DNA of 64,000 nt from Rhodospirillaceae bacterium (GTDB lineage Bacteria; Pseudomonadota; Alphaproteobacteria; Dongiales; Dongiaceae), in contig JADJQM010000001.1 of assembly GCA_016712715.1 (NCBI GenBank), forward strand, positions 1,321,001-1,385,000. Direction: 5' to 3'. The translations under genes and the position numbers were made by a program. The notes beneath the pieces are model-generated. The model made no database searches. It saw only the letters and a program-made list of their open reading frames with translations, and had not been told where the DNA came from. Positions 43,176 to 52,179 of the stretch are shown here, one piece after another; positions within the stretch are counted from its first letter, which is position 1; each line of letters begins with the position of its first letter.

Positions 43176-44009
43176 ATGAAGCCTGTTGAAAAAGCCCTCT
43201 GGTTTATCGAAAGCCATTTCGCCGACAGCATCAGCCTTGATGACATCGCGCGGAATGGCGGCGTCTCACGCTTCCACCTGTCGCGCGCCTTCGCGGCCGC
43301 GACCAGCCATTCCGTCATCGGCTATCTGCGCGGCCGACGCCTGACGGTGGCAGCGAGGAACTTGGCTGCGGGTGCGCCCGATATCCTGGCGGTGGCGCTT
43401 GAGGCAGGCTACGGCTCGCACGAGGCCTTCACGCGCGCGTTCCGCGACTTCTTCGGCGGGACGCCGGAAGAGGTCAGGAGCCGCCACTCCCTCGACGACC
43501 TCTTATGCCTGGAGCCGATCCGCATGCACGCAATCCAAACCATCCCGCTCGCCGACCCGCGTTTCGAAGACAAGCCGCCGCGCCTCTTCGCCGGCCTCAA
43601 CGAGAGATTCAACAGCAACACGGTGGGCGGCATTCCGGCCTTGTGGCAGCGCTTCAATGCCTATTGGGGCAACATCCCCCATATGGTGAAAGGTGCCGCC
43701 TACGGCATCTGCCACGCCTATGACGATGCCGGCAATTTCGACTACATCGCCGGCGTCGAGGTGACCGAGTTCACCGACCAGCCGCCCGAATTCTTCCGCC
43801 TGCGCGTGCCCGCACAACGCTATGCCGTGTTCCAGCATGACGGCCACGTCTCCGACATCCGCAATGTCTGCCACACGATCTGGAACCAATGGCTGCCCGC
43901 CTCCGGCCTGAAGGCCGCCGACACACCGATGCAGGAACGCTACCACGCCCGCTTCGACCCCGTGACGGGATCGGGCGGCTTCGAAATCTGGCTGCCGGTC
44001 AAGGAGTGA
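43176..44009 (+). CDS. AraC-family regulator with GyrI-like effector domain
   Basis: A 277-residue regulator of the Rob/SoxS-like architecture. Two helix-turn-helix motifs are in residues 5-105 (SISLDDIARNGGVSRFHLSR and DILAVALEAGYGSHEAFTRA with FGGTPEEVR). A GyrI/BmrR-like small-molecule domain occupies residues 120-277 (VPAQRYAVFQHDGHVSDIRN and a WLPVKE end). Such proteins respond to cationic drugs or other ligands. The gene 25 bp downstream, a serine hydrolase, may be its target or operon partner. Confidence 0.9.
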   Translation: MKPVEKALWFIESHFADSISLDDIARNGGVSRFHLSRAFAAATSHSVIGYLRGRRLTVAARNLAAGAPDILAVALEAGYGSHEAFTRAFRDFFGGTPEEVRSRHSLDDLLCLEPIRMHAIQTIPLADPRFEDKPPRLFAGLNERFNSNTVGGIPALWQRFNAYWGNIPHMVKGAAYGICHAYDDAGNFDYIAGVEVTEFTDQPPEFFRLRVPAQRYAVFQHDGHVSDIRNVCHTIWNQWLPASGLKAADTPMQERYHARFDPVTGSGGFEIWLPVKE

Positions 44010-44034
44010 GACGCGCAATGTCCTTGATTGGAAG

Positions 44035-45060
44035 ATGGGGCGACCCGAAGATCACGGCTTCAGCTCCGGCTTTGCGGGCAAGCTGGACGCCGCCATAGCC
44101 GCCGGCGCTCTGCCCGATCTCCATGGGCTGGTCATCCTCGCTGACAACAAGCTGGTCCTCGAACGCTATGTCGCGGGCGAGGATCAGCGCTGGGGACAGC
44201 CATTGGGTCGCGTCGCCTTCGCGCCCGAGACCATCCATGACCTGCGCTCGGTCAGCAAATCCGTCGTGGCACTGCTCTACGGCATCGCCCTGGCGCGGGG
44301 CGAAGCGCCGGTGCCGGAAGCGCCGCTGCTTGCGCAGTTTCCCGAATATCCCGATCTCGCGAAGGGTCCAGAGCGCGCGGCGCTCAAGGTGCAGCACGTG
44401 CTGACCATGACGCTGGGCCAGGAATGGAATGAGGATCTCCCCTATACCGACCCGGCCAACAGCGAGATCGGCATGGAACAAGCCCCGGACCGCTACCGCT
44501 TCGTGCTGGAGCGGCCCTTTGTCGATACGCCGGGCCGGCGATGGATCTATTCCGGCGGCGCCTCGGCCCTATTAGGTCGTCTGATCGAGAAGGGCAGCGG
44601 CGTCACTTTGCATGACTTCGCGCGAACGCATCTCTTCGAACCGCTCGGCATCGACGCATCCGATTGGATAACAGGCGGCGACGGCGCCTATTCAGCCGCC
44701 TCGGGCCTGCGCCTCACCCCGCGCGATCTTGCGCGCATCGGGCAAATGGTCTTGCAGAACGGAAGTTGGGACGGTCGCGAGATCGTGCCGTCAGCTTGGC
44801 TCACGCAAGCCTTCACGCCGCGCGTGCCCTGCTTCGACGATGTCGACTACGGCTATCAATGGTATCTGCGCAATGCCACCGACGGCCACGGCCCCCGCCG
44901 CTTCGCCATGGGCAATGGCGGCCAGCGCCTGATCCTGATCCCGGACCGCAAGCTGGTCATCGCGATCCTGTGCGGCGCCTACAACCGGCCCGACCAATGG
45001 AAAACCCCGGCCGCAATCATGCTGGAGCACGTACTGCCGGCGTTGATTGCCAGAAATTAG
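44035..45060 (+). CDS. Beta-lactamase-family serine hydrolase
   Basis: A 341-residue class C beta-lactamase/penicillin-binding-protein-like hydrolase. The catalytic SxxK is in LRSVSKSVVALLYG, the Tyr motif in WIYSGGASALLGRLIEKG, and the third box is probably GNGGQRLILIPDRKLVIAIL. There is no signal peptide, so it is probably a cytoplasmic esterase and not a drug-resistance enzyme. It follows the AraC-type regulator closely and overlaps the stop of the convergent SIR2 gene by four bases. Confidence 0.87.
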   Translation: MGRPEDHGFSSGFAGKLDAAIAAGALPDLHGLVILADNKLVLERYVAGEDQRWGQPLGRVAFAPETIHDLRSVSKSVVALLYGIALARGEAPVPEAPLLAQFPEYPDLAKGPERAALKVQHVLTMTLGQEWNEDLPYTDPANSEIGMEQAPDRYRFVLERPFVDTPGRRWIYSGGASALLGRLIEKGSGVTLHDFARTHLFEPLGIDASDWITGGDGAYSAASGLRLTPRDLARIGQMVLQNGSWDGREIVPSAWLTQAFTPRVPCFDDVDYGYQWYLRNATDGHGPRRFAMGNGGQRLILIPDRKLVIAILCGAYNRPDQWKTPAAIMLEHVLPALIARN

Positions 45061-46247
45061 GAGCTAAGGAACCTAGAAACAGAAGCGGAATCGGCATCCT
45101 GTACTGGGGAGTCAATTGTCTCTAGGATTCCGTCCTCGACCCAACCGTCCCATTTATTTCTAATCGCTCCCCGGCAACGATTCTTAAGGTCCTCTATGCC
45201 CGGGTTCATGATCAATAGCTTTCGATCGCGACTTCCGTATACCCACTCAATGATTTGAGCGTTTATGCCGCGGTCGCCAAAGCCATATCCGCAGATCACC
45301 AAGCGATCTGAGACATCAAGTCTTGCGCGCCATCGGGCATGAACGGTGGAAAACAACTCCGTAGCATAATCAATATACTTATTAAAAGTACCAACGAGCA
45401 TCAAAGGTCGCCCAGGAAGCGGTAGCTGCAGTTGACCATCCGTCGTGCGCGTGTGCTGTATATCGTTCGTGAGGGCTACGCCGACCCTGTCGTCGTAGTA
45501 CGCTGTACCACTTTCCGGTCTAAATTCGAACCAGTCGATAGAACCATGCAGCTTAATGAATGGGACTCTTTTATCATCTAAAGCGATGTCAGTTCTTGAC
45601 CAATACCTAACTTCATTCTCATTTTGCCCAAACCCATCCCAAACCTGAACTCCCGCATGAGCCAAGTAGTTCTCGAAGTGAGTGTCGTGATTTAGCGTAC
45701 CGATAGCGAGGGCTCTCACAGACTTGTCTTGAAGTGCCGCCAGGAACACCTCTAGATGTTCAGTCCTTTCGGCTTCTTTTTGCAGGCAACGCCAAACAAT
45801 ATCGCGAACATAATTTTCAGTTTGCCGCATGTAACTGCCGAGAGAATCGTCGTGCCCGTGGGTTGCTTGCCATGGGCCGCCGGCACCAAAAACCTGCTGT
45901 AAAAATGGGCCAACAACTGGATTCTCTATTTCGCCTAGTGCGAAATCTCCAAGCTGACGCGCGACGTATACCAAGTCTTCATAGTTGGCTGCTCTTCCAC
46001 TATATTGATACTGCTGAAGCGAAGGATCGATTGTCTGTTTCAATCGTTTCAATATAGCTGTCGCTTCACTTACGTATTTGCAAGTCTCACGGCGGTCGGG
46101 GTTGATGTAATAACATTCGTCCGTGTCTCTGTATGCACCGTTACCAGCAAGTACAATCGACGTCAGAGCCTGGACTGACGGATACCCTGCTGGAATAGAG
46201 ATCCCAGACCCAACGAGTAGTGCACCGTGTTTATCGGAATGGAGCAT
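45057..46247 (-). CDS. Stand-alone SIR2-like domain protein in low-GC DNA
   Basis: A 396-residue protein with an NAD-binding SIR2-like fold: GALLVGSGISIPAGYPSVQA at the N-terminus (GxGxS loop), TLNHDTHFENYLA (Asn/Asp), FIKLHGSIDWFEF (putative catalytic His) and LVICGYGFGDRGINAQIIEW. This is the SIR2_2 type seen in anti-phage NADase effectors, not a classical deacetylase with a zinc ribbon. The gene and its flanks are much less GC-rich than all neighbours, pointing to recent transfer. No second system gene lies next to it. A defence role is inferred. Confidence 0.75.
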   Translation of the reverse strand: MLHSDKHGALLVGSGISIPAGYPSVQALTSIVLAGNGAYRDTDECYYINPDRRETCKYVSEATAILKRLKQTIDPSLQQYQYSGRAANYEDLVYVARQLGDFALGEIENPVVGPFLQQVFGAGGPWQATHGHDDSLGSYMRQTENYVRDIVWRCLQKEAERTEHLEVFLAALQDKSVRALAIGTLNHDTHFENYLAHAGVQVWDGFGQNENEVRYWSRTDIALDDKRVPFIKLHGSIDWFEFRPESGTAYYDDRVGVALTNDIQHTRTTDGQLQLPLPGRPLMLVGTFNKYIDYATELFSTVHARWRARLDVSDRLVICGYGFGDRGINAQIIEWVYGSRDRKLLIMNPGIEDLKNRCRGAIRNKWDGWVEDGILETIDSPVQDADSASVSRFLSS

Positions 46248-46386
46248 AGCGCTCTATATCACTTTTGGCCGTAAAACGCAGCCCATCGCCTATTAAATGC
46301 ACCGTCCGAAAATCAACGCCCATGTAATGATCCGGATGGCAGGCGATTTGAAAAGAATAGTTCGGAGCTGAGCTAAGCTAGCCCCC

Positions 46387-48768
46387 TCACCCGCACTTGC
46401 TATATCCGCACGAAGTGCACATGTCGCAGCCTTCCTGGCGGATGAGGGAGGGGGAGTTGCATTTGGGGCAGTGCGCCAGCTTGCGGCCGCCGGCATCGCC
46501 GTTGCCGAGACCGTCGGCGAGGTTGGCGACCTTGCGGGCCACCATGTGTTCGAGCTCGGCGCGCTCCTGCGCAGGGTCGGGCAGGAAGCCGATGGCGATC
46601 AGATGCCGCTCGATCACTTCGCCGATCGCGGCGAGGAGCGAGGGCACATAGCGGCCGTTCACCCAGGACCCGCCCCGGGGATCGAACACGGCCTTCAATT
46701 CCTCAACCACGAAGGAGATGTCGCCGCCGCGGCGGAACACGGCCGAGATCATGCGCGTGAGGCCGACCGTCCAGGCGTAATGCTCCATGTTCTTCGAATT
46801 GATGAACACCTCGAACGGGCGACGTCTGCCATCCTGGATCACGTCGTTGATTGTGATGTAGATGGCATGATCGCTTTCCGGCCAGCGCACCTTGTAGGTA
46901 GCGCCCGGCAGGGCTTCCGGCCGGTCCAGCGGCTGCGTCATGTAGACGACGCCGCCCGCCTCATAGACGTCCTGGGGCTTGGGCGCATCGAGGCGCACGG
47001 CATCAGATTGCTGGCTGGACCGCGGCGAGACCAGCGGCAGCTCGACCTGGGGCTTCGGCGCTTCCTTGGGCTTCACCTCGAGGACCGAGCCGGTGACGTC
47101 GTTCGGCCGGTAGGTGGTGCAGCCCTTGCAGCCCAGTTCATAGGCCTCCAGATAGACGCTCTTGAACTCCTCGAAATTCAAATCGACCGGGCAGTTGATG
47201 GTCTTGGAGATCGAGCTGTCGATATACTTCTGGACCGTCGCCTGCATCACGACATGGTCGTGGGGGCTCAAGGACTGGGCATCGACGAAATAATCCGGCA
47301 GATGGGCGTCCTCGCCGCGCAGGCGGTGGAACAGCCGATACGCATAATCCGTCACCTCTTCCGCCTGGCGGGTGCCGTCCGGCATCAAAACATGGCGGGT
47401 GTATTTGAAGCTGAAGACCGGCTCCAGCCCCGAGGAGACATTGTCGGCAAAGAGCGAGATCGTGCCCGTGGGCGCGATCGAGGTGAGGAGCGCGTTGCGG
47501 ATGCCGTGCTTCGCGATCGCCGCCTGCACGTCGGGGTCCAGGGTCTTCACCGTCTCGGAGGCCAGGAACTTCTCCCGGTCGAAGAGCGGGAAGGCGCCCT
47601 TCTCCTGTGCCAACTCGGTCGAGGCGAGATAGGCCGAGCGGGCGATGGCCGCCATCCAGGTCTCGGTAAGCTTGATCGCCTTGGGCGCCCCATAGCGCGC
47701 CTCGCACATGATGAGGGCATCGGCCAAGCCCGTGACCCCAAGCCCGATGCGGCGCTTGGCCTTCGCCTCGGCGGCCTGCGCCTCGAGCGGGAAGTTGGAG
47801 ACGTCGATCGTGTTGTCCATCATGCGGATCGACATCCGCACCAGCCGATCAAGCGCCGCCATGTCGAGCTTGGCATCCGGCGTGAACGGATCCGAGATCA
47901 ACGTGGTGAGGTTGACCGAGCCCAGCAGGCAGGCGCCATAGGGCGGCAAGGGCTGCTCGCCGCAGGGATTGGTGGCGCTGATCGTCTCGCAGTAATGGAG
48001 GTTGTTCTTCCGGTTGATGCGGTCGATGAAGATCACGCCGGGCTCGGCATAGGCGTAGGTCGCGCGCATGATGCGCTCCCACAGCTCGCGCGCCTGGACG
48101 ACCCGGTAGGTTGTGTCCTTGAACTTCAGCTCCCACGGCTCATCGTTCTTCACCGCCGCCATGAAGGCGTCACTGACGAGCACCGAGAGGTTGAACATGC
48201 GCAGCCGGCCGGCGACCTGCTTTGCGTCAATAAATGCTTCAATATCAGGATGATCACAGCGCAAGGTCGCCATCATGGCACCGCGCCGGTGACCGGCCGA
48301 CATGATCGTCCGGCACATCGCGTCCCAGACATCCATGAAGGAGAGCGGGCCGGAGGCATCGGCGCCCACACCCTTGACCGGCGCACCCTTGGGGCGGAGC
48401 GTCGAGAAATCGTAACCGATCCCGCCGCCCTGCTGCATGGTGAGCGCCGCTTCGCGGAGATGGGTGAAGATGCCGCCCATATCGTCCGGCACGGTCCCCA
48501 TGACGAAGCAGTTGAACAGGGTCACGGTCCGCTTGGCGCCGGCACCCGCCAGGATTCGCCCCGCCGGTAGGAACTTGAAATCGCTGAGGGCCTCGAAGAA
48601 TTGGTCCGACCATTTGGCGCGCGCATCCGGCGCCTCCGCCTCGGCCAGGGCTTCCGCCACCCGGCGCCAGCTATCCTCGATGGTCTTGTCCACAGGGGCG
48701 CCGTCCAGCGCCTTCAGCCGGTATTTCATGTCCCAGATCTGCTGGGAAATCGCGGCAACCTGGGCCAT
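46387..48768 (-). CDS. nrdJ: Adenosylcobalamin-dependent (class II) ribonucleotide reductase
   Basis: Reduces ribonucleotides to dNTPs using B12. It has 793 residues. Motifs: FLPAGRILAGAGAKRTVTLF with the first active-site Cys just after (NCFVMG), MQQGGGIGYDFSTLRPKGAP, NPCGEQPLPPYGACLLGSVN (radical and proton-donor region), GLGVTGLADALIM, SIAPTGTISLFADNVSSGLE and GCKGCTTYRPN. A Cys-rich tail (CPKCNSPSLIRQEGCDMCTS, ending CGYSKCG) regenerates the active site. The ATG at 48768 is preferred; a GTG at 48813 adds 15 residues. DnaA boxes and short direct repeats lie upstream. Confidence 0.95.
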   Translation of the reverse strand: MAQVAAISQQIWDMKYRLKALDGAPVDKTIEDSWRRVAEALAEAEAPDARAKWSDQFFEALSDFKFLPAGRILAGAGAKRTVTLFNCFVMGTVPDDMGGIFTHLREAALTMQQGGGIGYDFSTLRPKGAPVKGVGADASGPLSFMDVWDAMCRTIMSAGHRRGAMMATLRCDHPDIEAFIDAKQVAGRLRMFNLSVLVSDAFMAAVKNDEPWELKFKDTTYRVVQARELWERIMRATYAYAEPGVIFIDRINRKNNLHYCETISATNPCGEQPLPPYGACLLGSVNLTTLISDPFTPDAKLDMAALDRLVRMSIRMMDNTIDVSNFPLEAQAAEAKAKRRIGLGVTGLADALIMCEARYGAPKAIKLTETWMAAIARSAYLASTELAQEKGAFPLFDREKFLASETVKTLDPDVQAAIAKHGIRNALLTSIAPTGTISLFADNVSSGLEPVFSFKYTRHVLMPDGTRQAEEVTDYAYRLFHRLRGEDAHLPDYFVDAQSLSPHDHVVMQATVQKYIDSSISKTINCPVDLNFEEFKSVYLEAYELGCKGCTTYRPNDVTGSVLEVKPKEAPKPQVELPLVSPRSSQQSDAVRLDAPKPQDVYEAGGVVYMTQPLDRPEALPGATYKVRWPESDHAIYITINDVIQDGRRRPFEVFINSKNMEHYAWTVGLTRMISAVFRRGGDISFVVEELKAVFDPRGGSWVNGRYVPSLLAAIGEVIERHLIAIGFLPDPAQERAELEHMVARKVANLADGLGNGDAGGRKLAHCPKCNSPSLIRQEGCDMCTSCGYSKCG

Positions 48769-48861
48769 TTTTCGTCCATCCTCATGCGCAAAATCGAGGG
48801 ATGAGTTAACCACTTCCGGCGCCGTTCCGTCAACGCTTGTTCTGTCTTTATTCTCCCGGAC

Positions 48862-48954
48862 TTACCCACAAGCAGAGACATACAAGTATATGATTATCAA
48901 GTATAAAATCAGACCACACACAGACAATACAGGCTGTGGATAAACTTATCCACA
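48862..48954. promoter_or_regulatory. DnaA boxes and 15-bp-spaced direct repeats upstream of nrdJ
   Basis: TGTGGATAA and TTATCCACA (48935-48943, 48946-48954) are two perfect DnaA boxes, head to head with two bases between them. A third, one-mismatch box TTACCCACA is at 48862-48870. Between them CAAGTATA occurs twice, 15 bp apart (48883-48890, 48898-48905), in AT-rich sequence likely to hold the promoter. DnaA control of nrd genes is known in other bacteria; here it is inferred. Confidence 0.6.
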
Positions 48955-48988
48955 TAAGGCTGCGAAAAAGACCAAGCTGCAGCCAATA

Positions 48989-49090
48989 CCCCTCACCCCA
49001 ACCCCTCTCCCCAAAGGGGCGAGGGGCTAAAGACGAAGCTGGCTCGAAACTCCCTCGCCCCGCTTGCGGGGAGAGGGTCGGGGTGAGGGG
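48989..49090. repeat. Palindromic repeat, family B
   Basis: CCCCTCACCCCAACCCCTCT plus CCCCAAAGGGGCGAGGGG on the left; CTCCCTCGCCCCGCTTGCGG and GGAGAGGGTCGGGGTGAGGG on the right. It lies between the 3' end of the hydrolase gene and the nrdJ promoter. Confidence 0.75.
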
Positions 49091-49121
49091 CATCAGCACG
49101 AACGCCCTATTTCGGCGCGCC

Positions 49122-49952
49122 CTAAAGATTCGCCAGAAACGCCAGCACCCGCGCCGGCATGCCGTGATGCATGAGGTCGTTATGGCCGGCGGCTGTCGGG
49201 AAGAATCCCTGCTTGGGTTCCTTGGCGGCGGCGAACAGGCGGTGGCCGAAATGCGCCGGGGTGGTGCGGTCGAGATCTCCATGGATGAGCAGCAGCGGCT
49301 TTTCGATCTTCACGATCTTGGCGAGGTTGTCGAACTTGTCCCGCACCAGCCAGTCGAAGATGAAGAACTTGTAGCGCTGCCTGGCCGAATGGAGAATCGA
49401 GGCGAAGGGCGCTTCCAGGATGAGCGCCAGGGCCGGCCGCTCGGTCGCCATCTGGGTCGCCACGGCAGCGCCCAGGGACTCGCCGAACAGGATGAGCTGA
49501 TCATCCTCAACGCCTTGTTTCTGCAGAAAATCAAGCGCCGCGCGCCCATCGGCATAGAGGCCATCTTCGGTGGGTTCGCCGGGATTGCCGCCATAGCCGC
49601 GATAGCCCACCAGCAATGCGCCATAGCCTTCCGCCGCATAGGGCAGGATGCGCGCGACCCGGTCGCCGCGATGGCCGGCATTGCCATGGAAATAGGCGAT
49701 GACCCGTCCATCCGCGCGGGTCGGTGGCAGATACCAGGAGGTGACAGTGATGCCGTCCGCCGCCATGAGGTCGACCGCATGCATGCCGGCCGGTGCCGCC
49801 GACGCCACCAGATCGGCCTGGCTCATGCCCGGGTTGAAGATGATCCTGCGCTGAACGGTGAACAGCAGGACGAGCACGGCCACATAAGCGATGGCCAGAC
49901 CGATCACGAGACCCCAAACCATCTTGGCAACCCCCGGCAACAGACGCGACAC
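49122..49952 (-). CDS. Membrane-anchored alpha/beta hydrolase (BEM46/ABHD13-like)
   Basis: A 276-residue protein with one N-terminal span (MVWGLVIGLAIAYVAVLVLL) and an alpha/beta-hydrolase domain: QRRIIFNPGM, VIAYFHGNAGHRGDRV, YRGYGGNPGEPTEDGLYADG, nucleophile GESLGAAVATQMA, Asp in LLIHGDLDRTTPAHFG and His in TAAGHNDLMHHG. BEM46-type proteins are widespread with undefined substrates, possibly lipids or depalmitoylation-like reactions. The catalytic triad is complete. Confidence 0.87.
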   Translation of the reverse strand: MSRLLPGVAKMVWGLVIGLAIAYVAVLVLLFTVQRRIIFNPGMSQADLVASAAPAGMHAVDLMAADGITVTSWYLPPTRADGRVIAYFHGNAGHRGDRVARILPYAAEGYGALLVGYRGYGGNPGEPTEDGLYADGRAALDFLQKQGVEDDQLILFGESLGAAVATQMATERPALALILEAPFASILHSARQRYKFFIFDWLVRDKFDNLAKIVKIEKPLLLIHGDLDRTTPAHFGHRLFAAAKEPKQGFFPTAAGHNDLMHHGMPARVLAFLANL

Positions 49953-50029
49953 GGCAAACTCACTTCGCAGCGTTACGCCGCAATGACTTGAAATTCAAGC
50001 AAAGTAACGGTGACTCCCACCCCATCACT

Positions 50030-50386
50030 TCACGGCAGCTGCCGGGTCCGGAAATAGACCGTGAACCGCTCGACCGCCGCGGCGCCCTCGGTCCGGCACC
50101 AGGTCTTGTTCCCGGACAGGCCATGATCCTGATACGCGTAATCGACCGCCGTGATGGCGGCGAGCCTGGCCAAGCGGTCGTCCTCGCGCCCGACCTTGCC
50201 GCGCGCCAGCTGGTCGTTACGGAGCAGCGCATAGCCATTGTGGACCGGCGCATCGACCAGCCCGCAATATTCCGCCACCCCGTAATCATAATAGGTGCGG
50301 ACCAGTTCGGGGTGCGGGTGCGCCTCCTCCGCCAGGACGGTACCCGGCAGCAGGGCATATGCCAGCACCCACCATTTCGTCACCAT
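50030..50386 (-). CDS. Small secreted protein of unknown function
   Basis: A 118-residue protein with a signal peptide (WWVLAYALLPGTVLAEEAHP; cleavage after VLA). The mature domain has two cysteines (EYCGLVDAPVHNG and NKTWCRTEGAA) that could bond, and is rich in aromatic and charged residues (RTYYDYGVAEY). I know similar small periplasmic proteins in alphaproteobacteria only as hypotheticals. It is divergent from the desaturase gene. Confidence 0.6.
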   Translation of the reverse strand: MVTKWWVLAYALLPGTVLAEEAHPHPELVRTYYDYGVAEYCGLVDAPVHNGYALLRNDQLARGKVGREDDRLARLAAITAVDYAYQDHGLSGNKTWCRTEGAAAVERFTVYFRTRQLP

Positions 50387-50454
50387 CAGCCGATCCTCTC
50401 CTCAGAGTGACGAAGAACGTTGCCAGTTCGGGCGTCTTGCGTCATCAACAGGTC

Positions 50455-51442
50455 ATGACGGAAATAGCATCAAACCCGGCCGACGCCGTCCGCTATCAGC
50501 GCCTCAACCGCGGTCTCCTCGCCTTCTATGCCGGGTCGAGCCTCGCTGCCTATTTCGCCCTGCCGCTCCTCACCCATCTGGTCTCGGGCGCCTGGATCTG
50601 GGGCCTCCTCCCCCTCGCCCTCATCGCCAACGGCTATTGGGCGACCCTTCACGAGGCGATCCACGGCCAGCTCCTGGTCCGTGCCGACAGCAACCGCCGC
50701 GCCGGTCGCCTGCTCGCCATTCTCTGGGGCTCGTCCTTCCGCCTGCTGCGCTTCGGCCATCTCATGCATCACCGCTTCAACCGGCACCGGCTTGACCGGC
50801 CGGACAGCTATGACCCGGCTTCGACCAGCCGGGGCATGGCCCGGCTGCGCTTCTATGGCGAGTTGCTGGGCGGCCTCTATGTGGTCGAGGTGCTGACCCC
50901 GCTCCTCTATCTCCTGCCAAGGCGCTGGGTCGGGTATCTGGTGACCAGCCTCTATGCCGGCGACGAGCCACCGATGCCGCGTCTCCGCGCCCTGGCCGAG
51001 CAGGCCCTGGCGGGGGGCCAAGGGCATCGCCGAGATCCGCCAGGATGCGCTCCTCGCCTGGGCGCTGATCCTGGCCGGCGGCATCGCCTGGGGTCCCTAT
51101 TGGCCGGCCTTCCTCGGCTTCCTGCTGGGCCGCGGCCTGCTCGTTTCGCTGCTCGACAATGTCTATCATTTCGGCACGCCCCTCGACCGGGTCGACTATG
51201 CCTACAACCTCTCTCTGCCCCGGCCGTTGCAGCGCCTGTTCCTCAACATGAACATGCACCGCCTGCACCACCGCAGGATGCAACTGCCCTGGTGGCAGCT
51301 GCCGCGCTATTTCACGGCTGACCAGGAGCATTATGACGGTGCGCTCATCGCGGGCGCACTCCGCCAGCTCAATGGGCCGCTGCCGATCGCGCCGCCGAGC
51401 AGGCCGCAGGCGATGGCCGGGCGCGCGCCGCGCGTGTCTTAA
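50455..51442 (+). CDS. Membrane fatty-acid desaturase, frameshifted
   Basis: Di-iron membrane desaturase or hydroxylase of about 328 residues over two frames. Histidine boxes are HEAIHGQ (near residue 65), HLMHHRFNRH (near 103) and, in the second frame, MHRLHHRRMQLPWWQLP. Hydrophobic spans surround them (LVSGAWIWGLLPLALIANGY, GYLVTSLYAG, AWALILAGGIAWGPYWPAF). The frame breaks in a run of six G at 51011-51017; one G less restores EQALAGAKGIAEI. Substrate (acyl lipid, carotenoid or other) is unknown. Confidence 0.83.
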
Positions 51443-51602
51443 CATCCTGCAACAAGAACTGGCGGAAAGCGTATTACCAGTCTTGCATTTCCGTTTTCGC
51501 CAGCCCATTCTGAATGCGGCTTTTCGGTATGACCCGCTCATCCTCGATTGGCGGTCGTGGCGAATTGCCTAATCACTGGTCCTGATTTTCAAGAGCGCAC
51601 TC

Positions 51603-52043
51603 ATGACTGACCAATACCAGTCCTCCGGCGGTAGCGAGCTCAGGGGGAAGATTAAGTGGTTCAATCCGGAGAAGGGCTTCGGCTTCGTTACGCCGGCTGA
51701 CGGCTCTTCTGATGTGTTCCTGCATATTTCGGCGTTGAAGGATGCCGGCCTGCAGGATGCCCCCGAAGGCTCGACCATCACCTGCGAGGTCGGCCAGGGA
51801 CGCAAGGGGATCCAGGTGCTCCGCGTCATCAACCTGGACACGTCGACAGCAGCACCGGCACGTCCCGCAGCACCGCGTCGTCCGTTCGGCGGCGGTGGCA
51901 ATGGCGGCGGCGCCCGGCGCGATTTCGGCGGCGGTGACCGCGGCGGCTATGGCGGCGGTGACCGGGGTGGCTATGGCGATCGTGGCGGCGGCGACCGGGG
52001 TGGCGGCTATGGTCGCAGTCCGCGTCAACATCACGACGATTAA
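51603..52043 (+). CDS. Cold-shock domain protein with an RGG/GY-rich tail
   Basis: A 146-residue protein. The cold-shock domain (15-80) shows RNP1 as KGFGFVTPADG and RNP2 as DVFLHISAL, preceded by GKIKWFNPEKGFGF. Residues 85-146 are a low-complexity tail of repeated GGGDRGGYG units (RRDFGGGDRGGYGGGDRGGY), resembling RGG boxes of RNA-binding proteins and plant glycine-rich cold-shock proteins. It likely acts as an RNA chaperone; the tail may promote RNA binding or phase separation. An intrinsic terminator follows at 52118. Confidence 0.9.
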   Translation: MTDQYQSSGGSELRGKIKWFNPEKGFGFVTPADGSSDVFLHISALKDAGLQDAPEGSTITCEVGQGRKGIQVLRVINLDTSTAAPARPAAPRRPFGGGGNGGGARRDFGGGDRGGYGGGDRGGYGDRGGGDRGGGYGRSPRQHHDD

Positions 52044-52117
52044 GGTCTAGCCGGCGCTTTGCTTCAGCGGAACAGCGGCGACCTCGGAAATGAGAAAGAG
52101 GTCGCCGTTCCAAGCTC

Positions 52118-52143
52118 GCCCACCCAGCGCGGTGGGCTTTTTT
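52118..52143 (+). terminator. Intrinsic terminator after the cold-shock gene
   Basis: GCCCACC and GGTGGGC pair around a six-base loop and are followed by six T. A second hairpin (GGCGACCTC/GAGGTCGCC, 52076-52106) lies just before it. Confidence 0.85.
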
Positions 52144-52179
52144 GTGGCCGCATGAAAGCTTGGCAACCAGGGGATGGGA

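Noticed and set aside
44035..45060. Antibiotic-resistance beta-lactamase
   Set aside because: SxxK and YSG motifs are present, but there is no signal peptide and the surroundings are ordinary; family serine hydrolases are mostly esterases or peptidases.
46471..48570. 699-codon plus-strand open frame
   Set aside because: Antisense shadow of nrdJ, caused by high GC at third positions.
48862..48954. Chromosomal replication origin
   Set aside because: DnaA boxes are present, but there are only three and no AT-rich unwinding repeats or usual origin neighbours. Regulation of nrdJ is the simpler reading.
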